Shown here: positions 28,762 to 38,200 of the stretch, one piece after another
Numbering within the stretch: position 1 is the stretch's first letter
How the letters are laid out: every line of letters starts with the position of its first letter
The notes under the pieces: model-generated
What the model was told of the DNA's origin: nothing
Databases searched by the model: none
What the model saw: the letters and a program-made list of their open reading frames with translations, nothing else
Position numbers and translations under genes: made by a program
Source of the DNA: Roseibium aggregatum IAM 12614
GTDB lineage: Bacteria; Pseudomonadota; Alphaproteobacteria; Rhizobiales; Stappiaceae
Direction: 5' to 3'
Assembly: GCF_000168975.1 (NCBI RefSeq)
Contig: NZ_AAUW01000019.1
Span: 95,262-159,261, forward strand
DNA length: 64,000 nucleotides

Positions 28762-29614
28762 GCTCTTGCTGAACGGCCTGTTCGTCGGCGCCCTCTATTC
28801 CCTCTTCGGCCTCGGCCTGGCTGTGACCTTCGGCCTGATGCAGCAAATTAATCTGGCGCACGGTGACATGATCGTCTTGTCGGCCTATCTGGCATGGCTT
28901 GCCACCCAGGCGCTCGGAATAAACCCGCTCTTTTCTCTGCCGTTCGTCGCTCTCTTGATGTTTGCCTTCGGTTACGCCCTGCAGCGGGTTGTGCTGAACA
29001 GGACCATCGGCAGAGGGCCAATGCCAACGCTGCTCGTGACTTTCGGCTTGTCCATCGTGCTGCAAAACATGATGCAAATAGGGTTTAGCGCGGACACCCG
29101 CAGCCTGCAGCCGGGCAGCATCGGTTCGGCCGCCCTCCCGCTCGGCTCTTTCTCCATTGGGGTGATGCCGCTGTTCTTCTTCCTTTTTGCCTGCCTGGCC
29201 TTCGCCTGCACCTGGCTTGTCTTTGCCAAGACCAGCTTCGGGCGCGCCGTGCGTGCAACCTCGGACGATCACAGAACAGCGAGGCTGATGGGCATCGAAA
29301 CAGGCCATATCTTCTCGCTGGCTCTGGCCATTTCGCTGTCGGTATCGGCAATTGCCGCGATTTTCCTTGGCATGCGCTCCACGTTTGCGCCTGCGGCAGG
29401 GCCGGAACGGATGCTGTTCGCTTTTGAGGCCGTCATCCTGGGCGGGCTAGGCTCGATCTGGGGAACGTTCTTTGGTGGTCTCGCGCTTGGGCTCGCCCAA
29501 GCTATTGGTCTCGCAATCGCCCCGACTTTCGGCCCTCTCGCGGGGCATCTGGTCTTTCTCGCCGTGCTGCTTTTTCGGCCTGCAGGCATGTTCGCGAGGA
29601 GGAACGGTCTATGA
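28754..29614 (+). CDS. Branched-chain-type ABC transporter permease (LivH-like)
   Basis: 286 aa with about eight transmembrane segments. ATG 28754 (MIELLLNGLFVGALYSLFGL) is the family-typical start. Contains the permease signature region AVRATSDDHRTARLMGIETGHIFSLALAIS. It overlaps the ATPase gene by 8 bases and the next permease by 4 bases. Confidence 0.92.
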   Translation: MIELLLNGLFVGALYSLFGLGLAVTFGLMQQINLAHGDMIVLSAYLAWLATQALGINPLFSLPFVALLMFAFGYALQRVVLNRTIGRGPMPTLLVTFGLSIVLQNMMQIGFSADTRSLQPGSIGSAALPLGSFSIGVMPLFFFLFACLAFACTWLVFAKTSFGRAVRATSDDHRTARLMGIETGHIFSLALAISLSVSAIAAIFLGMRSTFAPAAGPERMLFAFEAVILGGLGSIWGTFFGGLALGLAQAIGLAIAPTFGPLAGHLVFLAVLLFRPAGMFARRNGL

Positions 29615-30624
29615 TCAAGCGGATCGACAATGCCTATGTGACGCTTTTCGCGGTAGCCGTGGTGCTGTGCTTGCTGCCTCTCGTTCTGTCGAAGGCAGGA
29701 CTGGTGCTGGCAACGGAGTTTTGTGTCGTACTGGCAATTGCACTTGCCTGGAACCTTCTCGCCGGGTTCTCCGGCATCGTTTTGATCGGCATGCCCTTGT
29801 TCATCGGCGCAGGCGGTTACACGCTCTATCTGGTGGCAAATGCGCTCGGGATTCCACCATATCCCGCGATCCTTGCCGGGGCTGCCGTACCCGCGGTCAT
29901 TGCCTATGCCCTGTCACCGCTTCTGTTCAGGCTTGAAGGTGCTCAGCTCGCCATTGGGTCATGGGTCATGGCCGAGGTCGCGCGGCTTCTCTGCCTGATC
30001 ACTCCTGCAGTCGGAGCCGGCGGTGGCCTGAACCTGGAAGTATTACGGCTTGTACCCAGAAGCTTGCGGTTACCGCTCAACTTCGCATTTGCGGCAATAG
30101 TGCTCTTCATCACGCTTTCGGCGATCGTGATCCTGCTCAAGAGCCGTTTCGGGCTTGGCCTGAGGGCCATGCGCGACAGCGACGCGGCCGCCGAGGCAAT
30201 GGGCGTCAAGACTTCCAGGGTAAAGCTGCTCACCCTCATCACGGCCACGGCGCTCTCGGGGGCGGCAGGGGCGTGCTATTACATCACCAGCATTCAGATC
30301 ACCCCCAGCAGCGCCTTTTCGCAAAACTGGATCGCCATAACGATCTTCATCGTCATCTTGGGCGGTATCGGTTCGGTAGAAGGGCCAATATTTGGTGCTA
30401 TCGTTTACTATCTGCTGCGTGAAACTCTCTCGGATCTGGGCCCCGGCTATTTCGTCATCAGCGGCTTGCTCGCCATCACCGTCACCATCTTTCTGCCGGA
30501 AGGTGTCTGGGGTCTCATCAAGAGACTTATTCGTATCGATTTGCTTCCGATCGCTCACCATGAAGCGCGCCGGGTTCATGGAACCCAGCCGACAATTACA
30601 GACAAGAAGGGGAAACTTGCATGA
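29611..30624 (+). CDS. Branched-chain-type ABC transporter permease (LivM-like)
   Basis: 337 aa polytopic permease with the LivM hallmark GLGLRAMRDSDAAAEAMGVKTSRVKLLTL region near residues 180-215. Its ATG overlaps the stop of the previous gene (ATGA), and its own stop overlaps the nitrilase start the same way. The C-terminal tail is longer than usual and hydrophilic. Confidence 0.92.
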   Translation: MIKRIDNAYVTLFAVAVVLCLLPLVLSKAGLVLATEFCVVLAIALAWNLLAGFSGIVLIGMPLFIGAGGYTLYLVANALGIPPYPAILAGAAVPAVIAYALSPLLFRLEGAQLAIGSWVMAEVARLLCLITPAVGAGGGLNLEVLRLVPRSLRLPLNFAFAAIVLFITLSAIVILLKSRFGLGLRAMRDSDAAAEAMGVKTSRVKLLTLITATALSGAAGACYYITSIQITPSSAFSQNWIAITIFIVILGGIGSVEGPIFGAIVYYLLRETLSDLGPGYFVISGLLAITVTIFLPEGVWGLIKRLIRIDLLPIAHHEARRVHGTQPTITDKKGKLA

Positions 30625-31628
30625 AAGCTATCAAGGTTGCCGCCGTTCAGGCAGCTCCGATTTTTCTGGACCTGAACCGCTCCATCGACAAAGCCGAACA
30701 ACTGATCACGGAAGCTGCCCGCAACGGCGCGAAGATCATCGCATTCCCGGAGACCTGGCTGCCGGGCTATCCCTGGTTCGTGTGGCTGTCTTCACCTGCC
30801 GAAGCCATGCAATTCTTTGCACCCTACCATCACAACAGCATGGACGTAAACTCCGAGCAGATGAACCGCCTGCAGGCAATTGCGCAGCGCAATGACATCT
30901 TCATCAACATGGGGTTCTCCGAGCGGGAAAACGGGACGCGCTACATGTCCCAGGCGATGATCTCCAACGAGGGCGATCTCCTGCAGGTTCGCAGGAAGCT
31001 CAAACCAACCTTTGCTGAACGCATGGTGTTCGGGGAGGGCGACGGTTCGGATCTGGAGGTGGTGAACACGTCCATCGGCCGCATTGGAGCCTTGAATTGC
31101 TGGGAACACGCGCAACCGCTCGTACGGATGGCCATGCATGCGCAGGGTGAGGATATCCATGTGGCGGCCTGGCCCAGCTTCTGCCTGTACCGCGACATGG
31201 CCTACGCGCTCGGTCCGGAGGTGAACAACTCCTTCTCCAGAACCTACGCAGTGGAAGGCAGTTGTTATGTCCTCGCGCCTTGCGCAACGGTGAGCCAGGA
31301 AATGTTCGACATCATGGCACAGACACCGGAGAAGGCGCATTTGCTCAATCCGCGCACGAGCAAGCCTGGCGGCGGCTATGCAATGATCTACGCTCCAGAC
31401 GGCAGGGAGATGTGCGAGCCTCTCGCCGACGACGAAGAAGGCATTCTTTATGCGGATCTCGACCCGGTTCTGATCGACATGGCGAAGGTTGCCGCAGACC
31501 CGCGCGGGCATTACGCGCGTCCGGACGTCCTGCGACTGGTCCTCAACAAGGAAAAACGCAGCGTCATGTCCGAATTGAACTCTGCCGAGGAAGCTTCGAT
31601 CGTACGGCCTTTTGAGGTCGAGGAGTAG
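30621..31628 (+). CDS. Nitrilase (carbon-nitrogen hydrolase, branch 1)
   Basis: 335 aa. The triad is visible: E44 in FPETWLPGYPW, K126 in RRKLKPT and C160 in LNCWEHAQP, with the nitrilase GEGDGSD and AWPSFCLYRDMA segments. Length and motifs fit aliphatic or arylaceto-nitrilases, which hydrolyse a nitrile to acid and ammonia. The gene is fused by a 4-base ATGA overlap to the last permease gene of an ABC transporter, so uptake and hydrolysis should be made together. Substrate not known. An amidase gene follows. Confidence 0.93.
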   Translation: MKAIKVAAVQAAPIFLDLNRSIDKAEQLITEAARNGAKIIAFPETWLPGYPWFVWLSSPAEAMQFFAPYHHNSMDVNSEQMNRLQAIAQRNDIFINMGFSERENGTRYMSQAMISNEGDLLQVRRKLKPTFAERMVFGEGDGSDLEVVNTSIGRIGALNCWEHAQPLVRMAMHAQGEDIHVAAWPSFCLYRDMAYALGPEVNNSFSRTYAVEGSCYVLAPCATVSQEMFDIMAQTPEKAHLLNPRTSKPGGGYAMIYAPDGREMCEPLADDEEGILYADLDPVLIDMAKVAADPRGHYARPDVLRLVLNKEKRSVMSELNSAEEASIVRPFEVEE

Positions 31629-31861
31629 GAAACATCGTCCTCCGGTCCGTAAGAGCTGCGACTGGGGGACAAGCCGGGCCGTGCATCCGGTAATTCGCTC
31701 AGACACATACCCAGAAACAGTAGGCCACTGCGAAATCTGGAACCACCATTGAACCTCCGGCGGAGATCAACGCCCGCAAGGAACGATGCCGTGCGCCCTG
31801 GATCGTGCATCCGCAAGGCTGACCACCTCCGGCAGGAAGGGCCTCAAGTGAGAAGACACCA

Positions 31862-33280
31862 ATGTATATTCCCGAATTGAGTTGCTCCGAGCTTGCATCC
31901 CTTATCTCGCAGGGCGACCTGCTTGCCACGGAAGTATGCGACGCCCTGATTGAGCGCGTTCAGAAATACTCGGGCGCCAATGCGTTCACGGAGCTGGATG
32001 CAGAAGCAGTCAGGCAAGAGGCCCAGGAATGCGACAGCCTGCGTGCCACAGGACACACAAGAGGCCCGCTTCACGGTGTACCGGTTTCGTTCAAGGACAA
32101 CATCAACGTTCTCGGCTATCGAACGACAGCAGGCACGCCTGGCATGCGCGATTTCAGGCCCGCATCAGACGCTCCGGTGGCCCGGCGTTTGAGGCAAGCT
32201 GGTGCAGTGGCCTTCGGCAAAAACAACATGCATGAACTGGCCTATGGCACGACCACAAACAATGCCCTGTTCGGACCGGCGCGCAATCCGTTCGATCCAA
32301 ACCTGGTGTGCGGCGGATCAAGTGGCGGCAGCGCCTGTGCCGTGGCACACCGCATGGTTCCCGCGAGTATCGGGACGGACACGGGTGGGTCGGTCCGGAT
32401 ACCGGCGGCCTTCTGCGGCCTATGGGGATACCGTCCCAGTTCCGGCCGCTGGCCCACAGCGGGGATCGTTCCGATTTCGCAAACACGGGACACTCCCGGA
32501 CCGATTGCACGGACGCCGGCGGACCTCAACCTTCTCGACAGTCTCGTCGTCGGTTTCAGTGAAGTCCCCAAGCCTGACATGATCAGGGATTTGCGGATAG
32601 GCATTGCGAAGTTCTTTTGGGACACGGCGGATGCGGACGTGGTGAAGATCTGCGAGGAAGTGCTGGAGCAACTTCAGACCATGGGTGCTGTGGTAAAGGT
32701 CGTGGACGACCGCAGTCTTGTGGCTCCCCACATCGCGTCTACGAGCAACATCGCCCACTATGAAGGTAGGGTAGCGCTTGAGGAGTTTCTTGAAATCTAC
32801 AATGTCGGCCGCTCTTTCGAGGCAGTCGCCAGGTCCGTAGCCTCGGACGGCGTCCGGTCGATTCTCATGGATCAGCTTAGCGCTGAAACTATGGTCGCGG
32901 CGGAAATCTATGCCGAAGCTGTCAGGGTTCATCGGCCAGAGCTGCAGAATAGCTACAGGCGCATTTTCCGGGACAACTCTATCGACGTGCTTGCGTTCCC
33001 GACCTCGCTCATTCCGCCACCACATATAGGCGATGATGAAACCGTCATCCTAAATGGCAAAGATGTGCCTCTGTTTACGGCATCGATCCACAACACGGAC
33101 GTGGGCAGCAATGCCGGTCTGCCCGGGATAACGCTTCCCGCCGGGCTTATAGCTGGACGCATACCGGTGGGACTTTCCTTCGATGCGGCCGCCGGGGCCG
33201 ACAGGCTTCTGCTTGATATCGCGCTCTGTCTCGGGGAAAGCTTTCCGTCACTTAGTCCTGAAAACTTGGCACAAGAATAA
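31862..33280 (+). CDS. Amidase signature family enzyme
   Basis: 472 aa. Catalytic Ser-cisSer-Lys: K78 in VSFKDNINVLG, S153 in CGGSSGGSACA and S177 in GTDTGGSVRIPAAFCGLWGYRPS. It would hydrolyse an amide to acid and ammonia; in this setting, probably an amide by-product or co-substrate of the nitrilase pathway. It lies about 230 bases after the nitrilase with a separate weak ribosome site, so it may have its own promoter. No signal peptide. Confidence 0.92.
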   Translation: MYIPELSCSELASLISQGDLLATEVCDALIERVQKYSGANAFTELDAEAVRQEAQECDSLRATGHTRGPLHGVPVSFKDNINVLGYRTTAGTPGMRDFRPASDAPVARRLRQAGAVAFGKNNMHELAYGTTTNNALFGPARNPFDPNLVCGGSSGGSACAVAHRMVPASIGTDTGGSVRIPAAFCGLWGYRPSSGRWPTAGIVPISQTRDTPGPIARTPADLNLLDSLVVGFSEVPKPDMIRDLRIGIAKFFWDTADADVVKICEEVLEQLQTMGAVVKVVDDRSLVAPHIASTSNIAHYEGRVALEEFLEIYNVGRSFEAVARSVASDGVRSILMDQLSAETMVAAEIYAEAVRVHRPELQNSYRRIFRDNSIDVLAFPTSLIPPPHIGDDETVILNGKDVPLFTASIHNTDVGSNAGLPGITLPAGLIAGRIPVGLSFDAAAGADRLLLDIALCLGESFPSLSPENLAQE

Positions 33281-33470
33281 GTAAAAAAACAATTCACGGC
33301 ACCAAAACCAGAACGGGGTCAGAAGGAGGCAGCAGCCGGCAGGGCGTAGGACACACTAACTTTATGAGCCAACGGACATAATAGACGACAACAACAACTT
33401 CTGTGCGCTTGCATAGCGGCACGGTATTTGCGTAGGATTTTCATATGTACTGTTGACGGAGATTGTGCGC

Positions 33471-34196
33471 ATGAGCAGTCACATCTACGACATGTCCTCC
33501 CAGGAAACCCGGCTTTTGGCCGGAATCATATCGACGCTTTCCGTCGGCGGCAGTCAGGATGTGCGCACGGAGGTTTTCCCGGATATTCTCATGCTCCTGA
33601 GAGCGGATGTTCTGGCTTCCTTCGAATGGGACCCTCGCGCGGGATCCTATGGCAACCCCTTCACGATCAATCAGGATCCTGACAATATCGAGCGATACCG
33701 CAACTGGTATCAATTCCGGGATCCCATGACAGAAAAACTGCGCGGACTGCGCCGCGCTGCGCACGTGGAAGAGGTCATTTCCAAACCCGACCTGCGGAAG
33801 ACTGAATTCTACAACGACTTTCTGGCGCGGGACGGGATGCATCACGGCGTGAACCTGTTCATGCTATCCAGCACTCGCGAACTCGCCGACCTTCGCATCT
33901 GGAGGCATCGCAACCGTCCCGATTTCGGTGAGCGTGAAATCGATCTGCTGACGATCATCGGCCCCTTCATGCGCAAGGCGCTCTCCCTGGCGCCGGAAGT
34001 CAGTCTGGACATGCTGACAGAACGGGAAAGGGACGTCGCACTTCTCATCGCGCGAGGTTGTTTCGACAAGGATATCGCCCGCGTTCTGGGTATTGGGTTC
34101 GCGACCGTCAGAACGCATCTCGGCAATTGCATGACAAAACTGGGCTGCGCCAACCGAACCGAACTTGCAGCCTTGGTCTCCAAACTCTCACACTGA
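33471..34196 (+). CDS. LuxR-family HTH transcriptional regulator
   Basis: 241 aa. ATG 33471 was chosen with GGAG about ten bases upstream. The N-terminal part (about 1-170) looks like a GAF/autoinducer-domain-like sensor (DVLASFEWDPRAGSYGNPF; WYQFRDPMTEKLRG) but is not a classical AHL domain by eye. The C terminus (LTERERDVALLIARGCFDKDIARVLGIGFATVRTHLGNCM) is a clear GerE-type HTH. Position after amidase and nitrilase suggests control of that block, possibly through the 20-bp palindrome at 25920. Confidence 0.9.
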   Translation: MSSHIYDMSSQETRLLAGIISTLSVGGSQDVRTEVFPDILMLLRADVLASFEWDPRAGSYGNPFTINQDPDNIERYRNWYQFRDPMTEKLRGLRRAAHVEEVISKPDLRKTEFYNDFLARDGMHHGVNLFMLSSTRELADLRIWRHRNRPDFGEREIDLLTIIGPFMRKALSLAPEVSLDMLTERERDVALLIARGCFDKDIARVLGIGFATVRTHLGNCMTKLGCANRTELAALVSKLSH

Positions 34197-34237
34197 GCTG
34201 CTTAGCCGTGAGCTGTGCCGAGCTCTGGAACCAGCCC

Positions 34238-34951
34238 TCACAACTCTGCAGAAAGCTCCTCAGCCACCGCCTTCAGTTTGGGCAAGGCTGCTTCGACCAT
34301 CGCATCGTCAAAACGGTTGAGCATTCCGAAGATGCTCAAGGTGGCTGCAATCTTACCTGAGCCGTCGCGGATCGGGACGGACAAGGCCCCGATTTCAGGT
34401 TCGTTCTCGCCCCTGTTACGCGCAAATCCGCTAGCTGCGATCTCGGCCAGTTCGGCCTCTGGTGGCAACTCGTGTTGTTTAGCCCACTTCAGCCGATCCT
34501 GCATTCCCATGTCAGCAAGCCAGATCTTGCCCTGTGCCGTGGTCTCGATCGGAAGCACCGTGCCGATGCTGATGTTGACTGATATCGGTCTTTTTGACAT
34601 GGCCACTGATATGCAGGCAGGGCCTCTTCGGCTAAGGCGGCAGACCATCACAGATTCATTGAGAGCGTCGGCAAGCCGCCGGACATGCGAAATGGTCCGC
34701 GTTGCAAACTGGTCGTTCTTCTCCGCAAGTCTGCCCAGACCTTCAATCGCAGGACCAAGGCAGAAGTATCCTCTGCGGTAGCTCACCAGAGCGCCAACCT
34801 CTTCCAGAGTAACGAGAAACCGGTGAGCTGTCGGCACATTTGTGTCCAGTTCAGCCGCGACGGTCGCGGCGGATATCTCAGGCCGCTCATCACTGAAAAG
34901 CTGAAGGATTGCGAATGCTTTGACAATCGATCCATTGATCGGTGTGGCCAT
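34238..34951 (-). CDS. IclR family transcriptional regulator
   Basis: 237 aa. Start ATG 34951 after a GGAGA site; the upstream 13 codons are not needed. An N-terminal winged HTH (IVKAFAILQLFSDERPEISAATVAAELDTNVPTAHRFLVTLEEVGAL) is followed by an effector domain with AQGKIWLADM and a C-terminal IREPIGAL-like segment (EPEIGALSVPIRDGSGK). It is divergent from the TRAP transporter operon and is probably its regulator. Confidence 0.92.
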   Translation of the reverse strand: MATPINGSIVKAFAILQLFSDERPEISAATVAAELDTNVPTAHRFLVTLEEVGALVSYRRGYFCLGPAIEGLGRLAEKNDQFATRTISHVRRLADALNESVMVCRLSRRGPACISVAMSKRPISVNISIGTVLPIETTAQGKIWLADMGMQDRLKWAKQHELPPEAELAEIAASGFARNRGENEPEIGALSVPIRDGSGKIAATLSIFGMLNRFDDAMVEAALPKLKAVAEELSAEL

Positions 34952-35015
34952 AGCCTGTCTCCAAATCTTCCAAAGCCTCTTTAGGCGCACATCCTTTGTG
35001 AAACAACAAAAGATA

Positions 35016-35062
35016 TTGACACCTCCTTCAAAAACATCATTTTATGAGAAAGTAATTTCATA
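35016..35062 (+). promoter_or_regulatory. Promoter/operator candidate of TRAP operon
   Basis: TTGACA at 35016-35021 is followed after 17-18 bases by a T-rich -10-like TTTTAT. An inverted repeat, TATGA and TCATA arms over 10 bases (35043-35062), overlaps or follows the -10. It may be an IclR-type operator. The -10 match is imperfect. Confidence 0.4.
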
Positions 35063-35227
35063 TAGTAAGAATATTAGCTTGAATGACAGCTGAGTTGTCG
35101 TTTTCGGGCCGGATGTCGCAACACGGGGAGGGGACATCCGATCCACGACCCAACCCGGCCGGTTTCGAATAGGTGGGTTCTTACAAGCTGGAAGCCCCGA
35201 AGAGTAAAGCAGGAGGAGGAACCGAAA

Positions 35228-36268
35228 ATGCTGACAAGAAGAACCATGATGGCCGCCATGACATGCAGCATGATGATGGCAGGCTGGCAAAGCGCGCACG
35301 CAGCCGAGTATGAATTCAAGCTGCATCACTTTCTAAGCGCCAACGCGCCTGCCCATACCCAGATGCTGGAGCCTTGGGCAAAGGCGGTCGAGGAAGCCAC
35401 TGACGGCAAGGTCCATATCGAAATCTTCCCGAGCATGACGCTTGGCGGACGCCCGCCGGAGTTGATCTCTCAGGTCCGCAGTGGCGTGGTGGATCTGATT
35501 TGGACGGTCAACGGTTACACGCCTGGGCTTTTCCCACGCAGCGAGGTCTTTGAGCTTCCGACCGTGTTCAAGAACGACCCGGCCGCAACGAACCTGGCGA
35601 TGCGCGAACTCTTCGAGAGCGACCTGAAGGACGACTACGCTGGTGTGGAAGTGATGTTTCTCCATGTCCATGCGGGTCAGGGGATCCACATGGGAGACAC
35701 GGAAGTCCGCACACCGGCAGACCTTGCCGGCAAGAGGATGCGTGTCCCGACAAGGACAGGCGCTTGGGTGATTGAGGCGCTTGGGGCAACACCTGTGGCA
35801 ATGCCGGTTCCCGAACTGCCGCCCGCGCTACAGAAAGGCGTTGTGGACGGGGCCTTCATTCCCTGGGAAATCATCGCACCGCTGAAGATCCAGGAGCAGA
35901 CGGAATACCAGATCGAAGGTGCCGACGAGAGCCGCTTCGGCAATACAGTCTTCCAGGTCTCCATGAACAAGGACCGCTGGGATAGCCTGCCCGCCGAGAT
36001 TCAGGAAGGCTTCCGAAAGGCATCCGACGAGGACTGGCTTCGCCAGGTCGGAGAAATCTGGCGCAAATCCGATGACTTCGGCATAGATCTAGCCGTCAAG
36101 AGTGGCAACGAACATATCGTGCTGACACCTGAAGAAACCGCTGCTTTTGACGAGGCTGTTCGTCCGGTTGTCGACCGCTGGATCGAGGAAACGGGCACAA
36201 GGGGTTTTGACGGCTCTGCACTCGTTGAGAACGCGCGCTCGATCACTGCTGAGAATGCGACGCGCTGA
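35228..36268 (+). CDS. TRAP transporter substrate-binding protein (DctP-like)
   Basis: 346 aa. Sec signal peptide with TRRTMMAAMTCSMMMAGWQS ending near AHAAEYEF. The mature part contains the DctP segments LSANAPAHTQMLEPWAKAV, EVMFLHVHAGQGIHMG and the conserved Arg region GKRMRVPTRTGAWVIEALG. A periplasmic binder of an organic acid; ligand unknown. Its stop shares a base with the ATG of the next gene (36268). Confidence 0.92.
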   Translation: MLTRRTMMAAMTCSMMMAGWQSAHAAEYEFKLHHFLSANAPAHTQMLEPWAKAVEEATDGKVHIEIFPSMTLGGRPPELISQVRSGVVDLIWTVNGYTPGLFPRSEVFELPTVFKNDPAATNLAMRELFESDLKDDYAGVEVMFLHVHAGQGIHMGDTEVRTPADLAGKRMRVPTRTGAWVIEALGATPVAMPVPELPPALQKGVVDGAFIPWEIIAPLKIQEQTEYQIEGADESRFGNTVFQVSMNKDRWDSLPAEIQEGFRKASDEDWLRQVGEIWRKSDDFGIDLAVKSGNEHIVLTPEETAAFDEAVRPVVDRWIEETGTRGFDGSALVENARSITAENATR

Positions 36269-36789
36269 TGGTTGCAAACCAACCACTTCGCAGCACCGGC
36301 TTTGCCGGTGCTGTCCACCGGGGCGCTGAAGGATGGGCGCTGCTTGGCGGTCTCATCCTGCTTGCGGTGGTCGGCGCCAACATCCTCTCTGTCATCGGCA
36401 AGCCCCTAGGCATCTCTTTTGCCGGAGATTTCGAACTGACCGAGATGGGCGTGGCGGTGGCAGCCTTCGCCTTCCTTCCCTACTGCCAGATCACAAGAGC
36501 GAACGTCACTGCTGATATCTTTACCTCTGGCGTATCGCCCAGGGTGATGGCTTTCCTCAACTTCGCAGGAGCGTTCGTGGCGCTCGCATTCAGCATTATT
36601 CTTCTCTGCCGCATGTTTCTCGGCATGCAGGAGCAGAAGACTTACGGCTATGCCACCACGATCCTTCAGATTCCGCAGTGGCTGGCTTTCGTTCCCATTC
36701 TCCTATCGCTTGGTCTTCTGATGCTAACTTCGCTCGTTAGCGCGATGGAGGAATGGAAGAAGGCGAAACAGGGAGCAAAACATGTCTGA
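36268..36789 (+). CDS. TRAP transporter small permease subunit (DctQ-like)
   Basis: 173 aa, four transmembrane helices (LLGGLILLAVVGANILSV..., MGVAVAAFAFLPYCQ..., etc.). Standard DctQ length. Overlaps both neighbours, so the TRAP genes are translationally coupled. Confidence 0.9.
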   Translation: MVANQPLRSTGFAGAVHRGAEGWALLGGLILLAVVGANILSVIGKPLGISFAGDFELTEMGVAVAAFAFLPYCQITRANVTADIFTSGVSPRVMAFLNFAGAFVALAFSIILLCRMFLGMQEQKTYGYATTILQIPQWLAFVPILLSLGLLMLTSLVSAMEEWKKAKQGAKHV

Positions 36790-38137
36790 GGCTCTCCTCC
36801 TGGGCCTGGGAGGCCTTGTTGCTCTGATCCTTCTGATTGGTTTGCGAATGCCTATCGCCTACGCCATGATCCTGGTTGGCGGCCTGGGCACCATGCTGAT
36901 AAACGGCCCTGCTCTGGTTCTCAATCAGCTCAACACGCTCGCCTACGGCCAGTTCTCGATTTACGATCTGTCCGTGGTGCCGATGTTTGTCCTGATGGGG
37001 GCAATCGCTTCGAGAATCGGACTTTCGCAGGCGCTCTTCCGGGCTGCCAATGCCTGGCTAGGCTGGCTCCCAGGAGGCACTGCAATGGCGGCGATCGCCG
37101 GTTGCGCAGGCTTTGGTGCCGTCTGCGGATCCTCGCTGGCCACAGCCTCGACCATGGGTAAGGTCGCTCTTCCGGAGCTGCGCCGATACAATTACTCCCC
37201 CGCACTTTCGACCGGTACGCTGGCGGCGGGCGGCGTTCTCGGCATCCTGATACCGCCTTCCGTGGTGCTTATCATCTACGCCATCATCGTGGAGACCAAT
37301 ATCGTCACGATGTTCATGGCGGCGTTTATTCCCGGAATGCTCGCTGTCATCCTGTTCATTGCCACCATCGCCATCTATGTCGCGATCCGCCCCGAGGCCG
37401 CGCCGAAGGGCGGGAAACTTTCCAGAACGGAATTCTGGGAGGCCACCCTCGGGATGACGCCAGTTCTGGTCATCTTCGGCATGGTGATCGGAGGTATCTA
37501 TTTCGGCCTGTTCAATCCGACGCCGGCAGCAGCCGTGGGGGTTTTTCTGATACTGGCGCTCGGGCTGGTTCGCCGACGGCTCTCGCGAGATGACCTGAAA
37601 ACCTGCCTGCTTGAAACCGCTTCGACGACGGGCATGATCTATCTGATCCTGCTCGGCGCCGAGATGCTGAAGATCTTCATGTCCCGGTCGGGGCTGCCCC
37701 AGGAAGCCGCGCTTTGGGTCGCCCACTCAGGCATGCCACCCATGACTGTTATGGCAGTAATGCTGATCGCGTTGATCCTGCTGGGCTGCCTCATGGATTC
37801 TCTTTCGATGATCTTGCTTGTCATCCCGTTTTTCTGGCCGGCCCTCGTGGAAGTCAATGGCGGAATCTATCAGATGGCCGACGGCTCAGGCTTTGGAATG
37901 AGCACGGAGGACCTCAAGGTCTGGTTCGGGATTCTCTCTCTGATCGTGGTTGAGCTTGGGCTTATAACCCCACCGGTCGGCATGAATGTTTTTGTCATTT
38001 CCGCGATTGCGCGTGACGTACCGATGATCGAGACCTTCAAGGGCGTCATGCCCTTCTTCTGTGCTGAAGTGTTGCGCGTGTTGATCCTTCTGAGCTTCCC
38101 AATTCTCACGCTCTGGCTGCCAGCCGTTCTGCGTTAG
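36782..38137 (+). CDS. TRAP transporter large permease subunit (DctM-like)
   Basis: 451 aa. Many hydrophobic segments and DctM hallmarks (FGAVCGSSLATASTMGKVALPEL; GVLGILIPPSVVLIIYAI; LITPPVGMNVFVISAIA). It overlaps the DctQ gene by 8 bases. It completes a sodium-driven TRAP uptake system. Confidence 0.93.
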   Translation: MSEALLLGLGGLVALILLIGLRMPIAYAMILVGGLGTMLINGPALVLNQLNTLAYGQFSIYDLSVVPMFVLMGAIASRIGLSQALFRAANAWLGWLPGGTAMAAIAGCAGFGAVCGSSLATASTMGKVALPELRRYNYSPALSTGTLAAGGVLGILIPPSVVLIIYAIIVETNIVTMFMAAFIPGMLAVILFIATIAIYVAIRPEAAPKGGKLSRTEFWEATLGMTPVLVIFGMVIGGIYFGLFNPTPAAAVGVFLILALGLVRRRLSRDDLKTCLLETASTTGMIYLILLGAEMLKIFMSRSGLPQEAALWVAHSGMPPMTVMAVMLIALILLGCLMDSLSMILLVIPFFWPALVEVNGGIYQMADGSGFGMSTEDLKVWFGILSLIVVELGLITPPVGMNVFVISAIARDVPMIETFKGVMPFFCAEVLRVLILLSFPILTLWLPAVLR

Positions 38138-38200
38138 CGACAAACAAGACAACCCGGCCGCTCGGCTTGCGCCGGGCGGCGCCACAACAGGAAAATCATA

